DNA from: Armigeres subalbatus
Taxonomy: Eukaryota; Arthropoda; Insecta; Diptera; Culicidae
DNA length: 64,000 nt
Direction: 5' to 3'
Assembly: GCF_024139115.2 (NCBI RefSeq)
Contig: NC_085140.1
Coordinates: 24,504,956-24,568,955, forward strand
Position 1 is the stretch's first letter; each line of letters opens with the position of its first letter. The notes under the pieces are model-generated. The model did no database searches. It worked only from the letters and a program-made list of their open reading frames with translations, and was not told the DNA's origin. Below are positions 56,956-64,000 of this stretch, piece by piece. The position numbers and the translations under genes are program-made.

Positions 56956-58781
56956 AGGGGCTGTCCATAAACCACGTAGACTCTTGAGGGGGGAAGGGTT
57001 TCGAAAAAGTCTACGATAGTCTACGAAGGGGGACGGGGGAGTATACCAAAAGTCCACGTAGACTTTTTATTTTTTTATTTTTTTAAAACGATTTATACAG
57101 CAGCTTTGTGCGAAGTTCACTCGTTTAATTTTTTTAGGATTTTCGTTTTTTTGCATGACTTTACCAAAATAATCTCTCGCATTTCTCCATAAAAATGTAA
57201 TGAATTTCACTGAAATAAAAGTCATGGATTTCACCAGGAAATTCTTCTGTGTTGAGCAGGAAAATTCTCCAAAGTATTCTATAAAACACTTTCGAAAAAA
57301 TTTCAATATCCTCACTTGGATTTAATTTTTTATTTTTTTTATTTTCGTACGGAACTTCTTTGGAAACTATGGAAATTAAATTATGTCATACTTCAATGGA
57401 TTTTTTTTAAATTACAAAGGAGGCATTTTGGAATATCCAAGAAAAAGTCTTTGGAATGCCCAAAAGATATTCTTTGAAACTTGTAAAATGAATTCTCCGA
57501 AATTTCCGTGAGAAACCCTTCATGATATCCACTGGAGATTTTCTGGGAAGTCCTCGGAAAATTTTTCTTAATTTCGGAAATTCTTCGGAATTTTTGCGAA
57601 GAATTTTTTGGACATATAAGCAAAATTCTTCGAAATACTGGAACTACTTCGTAAATTTCTTCGGCAGTTCTAATGCAATTTCTTTAGAATTATCGATGGA
57701 AAATCTTCGGAATTTCTAAATAAATTGTTGAAAACTTCTACAAGAATTTTTTTGAATTTCCCACCAAAAACTGTGTGAGGTTCCACAACACAATTTTTGC
57801 AATTGTTTGCAGCTTTTGTAATTTCAATGAATCTATTCGAATTTTTTACGAGAAATTTGCAAAAAAATAACTGAAAATTCTCCATATTTTCCACCGAATA
57901 TTATTCAGAAAATTCTTTGGAATATCCATAAGATTTTTTTAAATTTCATTTAGAAATTCTACGGGAAATATATCGGAATGTCTGTTTAAACTTAAAATTA
58001 CCTCGGGAAATAGTTATACATTTTAACGGAGAATTACTCGATTTTTATAACGGGGAAACTTTTGGAATTTAGAATAGAATTCTTGGGATTTCAACAGATG
58101 ATTATTCAGCATTGCATGAAATTTTCAAGAAAAACATCGGAATTATCACGGAGAGTTCTTTGGAGTATTACCTGGAAGCTTTTAAGGTTATCAATTGGGA
58201 TATTTTTACGAAATTTCCACGCAAAACCTATTGGAATGAAGACTTGACATTCTCGAAATTTCAACTCGTACTTTCTCGAAATTCTGAAATTTCGTCGGTT
58301 TTCACAAATTTGAACCGGCGTTCAGAATTATAGGACAGATGCGTGACAGATTTTGAGCAGTGGCGCAAAAGTGACGACGATGGTGGCGCACACCTCTAGG
58401 AGGAATCGAATGAAACAGAAATTAAATTACTTGGTTTTGAGATTTTATGTCAAGAGCTATGGACAAAGGATTAAATTTGATTTCCTTTCAAATTGATTTT
58501 TGTTTTGTTGGATTTTGTTCAGTTTTATTTAGTTAGGTTTGAAATTCGAGTTTTATTGTAATGTTCACATGGAAATGGATTTGAATAGCTGAATTGCTTG
58601 AAACGTAGTTGGTTTCCATATTTTTCCAATCACATATGATGTTTTGTAAAATTTTGAAAAGTCTACGTAGACTTCAGAGGGGGGGGGGAGGGGTTTCAGA
58701 AAAGTCTACGAAAGTCTACTAGGGGGGACGGGGGGGTTTGAAAAAGTGAAATTTCGGTCTACGTGGTTTGTGGACAGCCCT
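56956..58781. mobile_element. TIR element (AGGGGCTGTCCATAAACCAC ends)
   Basis: Left aggggctgtccataaaccac and inverse right (gtggtttgtggacagccct). Each end has a G-rich gtctacg subterminal block. Its end motif is close to the CTGTTCACAAATTACG MITEs at 33651-34294. It in turn holds repeats ending in a GTGTGCGCC-type terminus. Confidence 0.7.
57390..58398 (+). repeat. AATTTTC minisatellite ending in a GTGTGCGCC-type terminus
   Basis: ggaatttcttcggaaattct words run from 57390 to 58330, then ggcgcacacctcta at 58385-58398 is the right end of the 8189/31946 family. The left end is not seen, so this is a partial third layer. Confidence 0.55.
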
Positions 58782-59189
58782 CACTAACTGGACACAAGCG
58801 CGGCGAGCTTGCAGCAGTTGCTACCAAATTATATGGAAACTTTTGAAATGTAATTCCAGCCTGCTTAAATGTACTTATGTTGGTTTTTAATGCCAAGCAC
58901 ATAAGGATTTGTAACCTTCTTATAGGTATTGGGATTGATAAAAGACTAATGAAGGGCTATGAAACGTCTTTGGTTAAGGTGGGGCGCACTTTTTGAAATC
59001 CATTTTTCACGACTTTTCAAAAAAGCTTTATTACGTGTTATCTCTAATATTTTTATATGACCACTCACGGGCAATACATTTGCGATTTCCTGGACTACCA
59101 AATAACACAAAGTTTGCATAAATTGCGTTGAAAAGTAAAAAGTTATCAAGGAGTTGCCTTCGGGGGGCATATTATACCGTCTTACCCTA

Positions 59190-60578
59190 AACCAGAAAAC
59201 TTCGTCTCGCCGTACTTCGCGGCATCAGATACGTTCTGAACGGTTCATGTGACCCCGATGCAGCTGCTCGATGATGATGTTCTCCGGGACTCTCTTGTTC
59301 CAGGCTTTTATAGAGGAAACACCACATCCGCTGTCGGTAGGTATTCGGTATATCGATTGTATTAAGTCAAAAATTTAGCTATATGTACTCGTAGATCACA
59401 CACGAAACCGCGAGAAGTTTCGAAAATGATGTGCAGGAAACCGTTCGTCCCAGTGCTTTGAGAGTTAAACTGCATTAAAACGAATGACCAACCACAAACT
59501 TCAACATTTTATTAGTGATCAGCTACCCTATCACGCACTTTTGAATTTCGCCACGATTACGAAAAAAGTTCCACGTTCTCAAGCTGGAAAGTCGAATAAT
59601 GAATTGCACATTACATGATCGAAAGGGAATATACATTAACAACCTCGTCTCACAAAAGACTTCAGATTTATTCGCTGATAGCTTAGTCGATAATTAGACT
59701 GAGACTATACAAAGGCAGCCCTAGACTAGAATTCCGGCAGCACGCGATCGAATGATGTGTGGTGCACATCACTCAGATGAGCATCGCGAAAAAGACAGTT
59801 TTACGCTCCGGATCAAGCCGGCATGTGTATTGTTTAGCTCCCCGACTATGAAGTTATCCAAGCATCTATCTGTTTATCTACTCTGAATTTGTTGGAGCAC
59901 GCTACCGGCTTGTGCGGTTTGATTTTCATCCGGCTCACACTCGTCAATTTTGTTTGCACACGCTTGGCGCTGCCCGTATTTAGCCCGTGAAGCGTCCATT
60001 TGTTTACCCGCTTTTGTTGTCAATTGCTTCTGTGCGAATAATTAGTACCGATTGGGAGGAAGTTGACTCCCGGTCAAATGACCGGGCGCGCCATTTTGAG
60101 AGGGTGATATCTCAAGGGGATGGTAGGACGAACTGCAATTTACCGAGGTTGATGTCTTGCCACGTCGCGTCGTGATCGATGGATCTGTCCGACCGATTGG
60201 ACACAGGAAGACAACCTTGACGCTCGAAGCGATGACGACGATCGATTAGTGATCCGTACGAAATGGTCTGCATAGCAATTGAATGAATGGTAATGTCTTT
60301 TTCGCACTTGAGCTCCTATACGCGTGCCTCCGACTCACATGGTGGCTTTTACCACTTGTATGTAGTGTTGCTAACGATTCAACAAATAGTGTTGCATTGA
60401 TTTGTGTTTCGTAAAATCGAATAAAAAACTGGTGAACAACCGAGTCAATGCAGTATAGTCGTCTTCTTGGCTCACACGTGCTTTTAACGTATTGGCGTGA
60501 GATGTATGTGGTACAAAAATGGAACCGTTATGTTCTTATCGAATCGTACAGGCTATTAAATAGAGAAATCAAAATATA
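59190..60578. other. Single-copy-looking non-coding DNA
   Basis: More balanced base composition than its surroundings, no terminal repeats, no ORF above 62 codons. If SDR-B is intact it lies in its first intron. A candidate for conserved regulatory sequence, without direct evidence. Confidence 0.35.
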
Positions 60579-60589
60579 TAATTATTACT

Positions 60590-60789
60590 ATAGATTAGAT
60601 AGTGGAATATGTAGATGAGCGAAGACAAAACCTCTGTATCCAAAACAAACTGTCAAACGTGTCTCCAAACGAGCATGACGTCACCATTTCAATGAAAATG
60701 TTAAGGGGTGAGATGTCATATGCGCTTGGCACACGGTCAAAAAAACGAATTCAACCATGCCTTCCCGCATTTATAGATTCTTTTATCTA
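60590..60789. mobile_element. Mutator-type MITE with CRE palindrome, copy 2
   Basis: Ends atagattagatag...agatgagcga and ...atagattcttttatcta. Flanked by the perfect 11-base repeat taattattact (60579-60589, 60790-60800). Retains TGACGTCA at 60676-60683; the second site has decayed to GATGTCA. Confidence 0.75.
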
Positions 60790-60809
60790 TAATTATTACT
60801 CTTTGACTG

Positions 60810-61220
60810 AAAGCAATTCTATAAATATTGGCGCACGAAATGACATTTTCTATTCAAATTTTTATCAAATTAAAACTGATAAAAGTCCAGTTTACTAAAA
60901 CTCCTTTCAAATATAAATTGTTGAACTTGTGCACGGTCAGTTGTTTTGAGATTAGAAATAAGTGTAATTTAGATTTAAAAAAAAACATACAAATTTTTGA
61001 AAGAATTCCAAAGTATAAATTTACATGAAATTATAATCAACTGCAACTTTACATCATTTTCTTAAAAATACAACAATGTGATTCCAAGAACAAATAGATA
61101 TAAGCTCTCAAAGATGCACATGCAGTTAGATTTGTTCCGATAGAACTCGAAGGAAGTTTGTAAAGTATATATCAAACAAAGCACGGGACAAGCCATTAAC
61201 ACTAACTCAATTATCTAAAA
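60810..61220. other. No recognisable feature
   Basis: AT-rich, no repeats seen. Confidence 0.4.
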
Positions 61221-61233
61221 CACATGCTTTATT

Positions 61234-62642
61234 ATGATATGGAAATGCTAATATCATCTTCCAAACATGGACGTACATGTTCATGATAGCATTAGAGGCG
61301 AAAGTATAGAATTGATAGTTCCGTTAGGATACGGCAGGCATGAAGAATGTTTTTATAGAAGTCGATTTGAAAGCGAGCGGAGGGCAATATTTGTGATGGC
61401 ACATATCGCACGACCTTCCTTCTGCCAAGCTCCCGTATGAAGGGGGAGGGAAGAATATCAGTGTGGAAGCTGATATATCTTCACTGGCAAAAGGAAGGTG
61501 GTTTGACTTGCTCATATGCCATCGCGTGCGGAAGGATTTGCTATCGACGAGTACTGTCCCCAAATTTCTAATATGACATCAGCATTTAGTCGAATAGGAT
61601 TTTTATTGCACAGTTCTGTTTTCTCATTGCGTCCGTCTCGTCGCAACCAACTTGGCTGCCTCGGAGAGAACAAAGCAGAGAAAGGCACTGCTGCTGTACC
61701 GTCGACCAATAACAGCTTAATTGATGGATGCCCCCACCAAGGGTAGTACACTAAATTAATGATTTCGTGTGTGTTACTTCTACGTGAAGTTAAACGATTT
61801 ACAATGATATGGAAATGCTAATATCATCTTCCAAACATGGACGTACATGTTCATGATAGCATTAGAGGCGAAAGTATAGAATTGATAGTTCCGTTAGGAT
61901 ACGGCAGGCATGAAGAATGTTTTTATAGAAGTCGATTTGAAAGCGAGCGGAGGGCAATATTCCTCTAAATCTATCATGAACATGTACGTCCAAGTTTGGA
62001 AGATGATATTAGCATTTCCATATCATTGTAAATCGTTTAACTTCACGTAGAAGTAACACACACGAAATCATTAATTTAGTGTACTACCCTTGGTGGGGGC
62101 ATCCATCAATTGCTGTTATTGGTCGACGGTACAGCAGCAATGCCTTTCTCTGCTTTGTTCTCTCCGAGGCAGCCGTTGGTTGCGACGAGACGGACGCAAT
62201 GAGAAAACAGAACTGTGCAATAAAAATCCTATTCGACTAAATGCTGATGTCATATTAGAAATTTGGGGACAGTACTCGTCGATAGCAAATCCTTCCGCAC
62301 GCGATGGCATATGAGCAAGTCAAACCACCTTCCTTTTGCCAGTGAAGATATATCAGCTTCCACACTGATATTCTTCCTCCCCTTCATACGGGAGCTTGGC
62401 AGAAGGAAGGTCGCGATATGTGCCATCACAACATTGCCCTCCGCTCGCTTTCAAATCGACTTCTATAAAAACATTCTTCATGCCTGCCGTATCCTAACGG
62501 AACTATCAATTCTATACTTTCGCCTCTAATGCTATCATGAACATGTACGTCCATGTTTGGAAGATGATATTAGCATTTCCATATCATTGTAAATCGTTTA
62601 ACTTCACGTAGAAGTAACACACACGAAATCATTAATTTAGTA
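61234..62642. mobile_element. Inverted dimer / foldback element with 12-bp flanking repeat
   Basis: A roughly 560-base unit occurs as a nearly complete plus copy (61234-61748), a partial plus copy (61749-61965), a partial minus copy (61966-62087) and a complete minus copy (62088-62640). Arms differ at only a few positions, so it is young. Flanked by acatgctttatt at 61222-61233 and 62643-62654. The mirrored ORFs of 64-79 codons are unlike any protein I know. Confidence 0.75.
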
Positions 62643-62654
62643 ACATGCTTTATT

Positions 62655-63360
62655 GTACAAAACGTTATGGTTGCATTAATGACACTGCCACCAGTTATAA
62701 AATAATGGCACCACTATGCACTATGCATGCATAAATCGGTTTAATCAAACAGTGCCCACCACCTCAACCGCTCGCAAGCACCGTAAAACGACAAGATTGC
62801 AATCGCCATTGATCGCCGGTGCGGTGATAGTTCACCGCTTGGTGTGCCAACGATAATTGCCAGTTGCGCGGTTTCCTGCTATGATCGCCTCGCTGATCGA
62901 CTTTCTACCTGGTCAACACATTGTTGTCCCACCCTGCTGGTCGCGAAACAGTCATGATCACAACCCCCGCAAACGTCGCGGGCGCGCATTGGCAAGCGAA
63001 TGTTTCTAAACAAATCGACCACCTAATTGAGACGCAATCGACCGATCGATATTTACCTAACGGACTAATCGAATAGGAAGTTGCTCTCCTTTCTGCGGAG
63101 TCAAGTTCATGTGCGCTCGTGTCACTTGTTGGTATGTGGTATGAGATTTTTTAATGGAAAAAAAAATAAGAATATGTTACTGTTGTTGTAACCGGAACTG
63201 TACGTTGTGGATTTAAAAATCTCTTACAATACCAACCGTTATTAGGTTGAAAAGTCTTTTCTAGTCTAGTTTTTTTTAATTTAATTAGCGAGATTTCAAC
63301 CCGAAGCTGGTTTATCCTGGTTCTTAAACCATTTGTAGTACTCCCTTCACAGTCGTACAC
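62655..63360. other. Single-copy-looking GC-richer DNA
   Basis: 62750-63060 is notably GC-richer with many cgatcg/ccgatc words and no coding frame. No repeat structure seen. Confidence 0.35.
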
Positions 63361-64000
63361 TACCCAAGTAATAGTTATAATGCTCCGAAGACTTATGCTA
63401 GTTTTATGCAGGCTTTATGAAGGCATGCTCAAAAGCTTAAGGTTGTATTTGAGTAATTTATTTAGATCCGCAAGAGTACTAGAGAACCGTGTTTTGACTT
63501 CCAAAATACTGACTTCCTCCTGAAGAAGGCCTGCATTGGAACATGAAGTTTGGAGCTTTTACATTCGGTAAAGAAACAAATTTTTAGTACAGCACATATT
63601 GTTTGGCAGAATATGAAATATACAATTTTCTTTATTTTGTATCCAGAAAAAAATAAATCATAAAAGTATTTTCTTGCACTCAAATTATTGTATTAATTCA
63701 AGTCGACAAAAACCTTCTTTGGTTTGAACACCATTTGTTGAATGATTGTTATGATGAAGCTAACGAAAAATGTATGTAATCCATATTTACATGATATAAC
63801 ACTTTTGTGGTACATAAAATATCGATGAACAGTTGTCACTTTATAATATTTCATTGAAGTACTTTCTTCTGGAAGTACTCATATGTGAAAGGGCGAAAAA
63901 TGAGTGTTTCTGTTTTTCTACTATCTTTACTATGCTGCTGTATTTTTGCAATGAAAACCACCAAGCTTGGTTTTGAAAAAAGCCAAGATAAAACCTCTAG
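63361..64000. other. Possible start of an ACCCAAGTAA element, otherwise featureless
   Basis: acccaagtaatagttataat with following atgct/ttatgc words resembles the left end of the 1567-2700 family. The rest is AT-rich. The right end would lie outside the window. Confidence 0.35.

Larger units (their letters stand above)
56556..59188. mobile_element. TIR element, outer shell of a nest
   Basis: Left agggtaagacggtataatgt and inverse right (attataccgtcttaccct) with GTGCCC/GGGCAT inside. The interior (56580-56955, 58782-59160) has no gene. Split by the element 56956-58781. Confidence 0.7.

Noticed and set aside
61324..62529. Mirrored 64-88-codon ORFs in the inverted dimer
   Set aside because: Appear in both arms because the arms are copies; frames shift between copies and no domain is seen.

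Overview
The window looks like nuclear DNA of a culicine mosquito, most likely Aedes. The grounds are: AT-rich sequence with very dense and nested transposable elements; tiny spliceosomal introns (58-72 nt) beside apparently enormous repeat-filled ones; and an I-type LINE, RTE-type LINEs, tRNA-derived SINEs and many hAT, pogo-like and foldback MITE families of the kind known from Aedes. The species call is inference. There is no bacterial or viral gene content, and no rRNA, canonical tRNA gene or CRISPR.

Only two host genes are visible, both on the minus strand and both short-chain dehydrogenase/reductases (SDR) of the retinol dehydrogenase 11-14 type. SDR-A occupies 19967-20712: two exons encoding the first 226 residues, open at a splice donor, so its C-terminal exons must lie beyond a long repeat-filled intron running left. 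SDR-B occupies 36278-37355: four exons including the stop codon and poly(A) signal, with its N-terminal anchor exon missing to the right. They share an intron position and are tandem paralogues. SDR-B has Phe where the catalytic Tyr should be.

Layout. 1-8.2 kb: foldback MITEs, GTGAGAA/TTCTCAC low-complexity arrays, a Tigger-like element and three hairpin repeats with a hammerhead-like core. 8.2-18.7 kb: a composite bounded by 14-bp inverted ends and GGC-rich subterminal blocks, holding a solo LTR (5-bp TSD), TTTGGCCGAA minisatellites and a 5.76-kb full-length but dead I-like LINE with intact Inr+DPE promoter and target-site duplication. 18.7-21.5 kb: host DNA with SDR-A. 21.5-30.5 kb: SINE tails, a hammerhead-like motif, three decayed RTE LINEs in both orientations and AATTCC minisatellites. 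30.7-34.5 kb: a pogo-like TIR element containing a hAT (itself holding a tRNA-Met-derived SINE), a second hAT and several MITEs. 36.2-37.4 kb: SDR-B. 37.4-41.7 kb: second hammerhead-like copy, TTTGGCCGAA array, nested TIR elements, a 24-bp minisatellite and a 34-bp LINE stub. 42-51.4 kb: MITEs, a LINE 3' end, a long (TA)n tract, a Mutator-type MITE with two CRE palindromes, and a hAT inside a MITE. 52.8-56.5 kb: a hAT filled with minisatellites, then a decayed hAT transposase. 56.5-59.2 kb: a triple nest. 59.2-64 kb: single-copy-looking DNA interrupted by a 1.4-kb inverted dimer.

The most interesting signals are a repeat family (two copies) that folds as a type I hammerhead with a one-base insertion after CUGAAGA; a second family with the same architecture and covarying stems; loss of the SDR catalytic Tyr; and DNA transposons that carry minisatellites as cargo. 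No search or folding program was run; family names rest on motifs read by eye.
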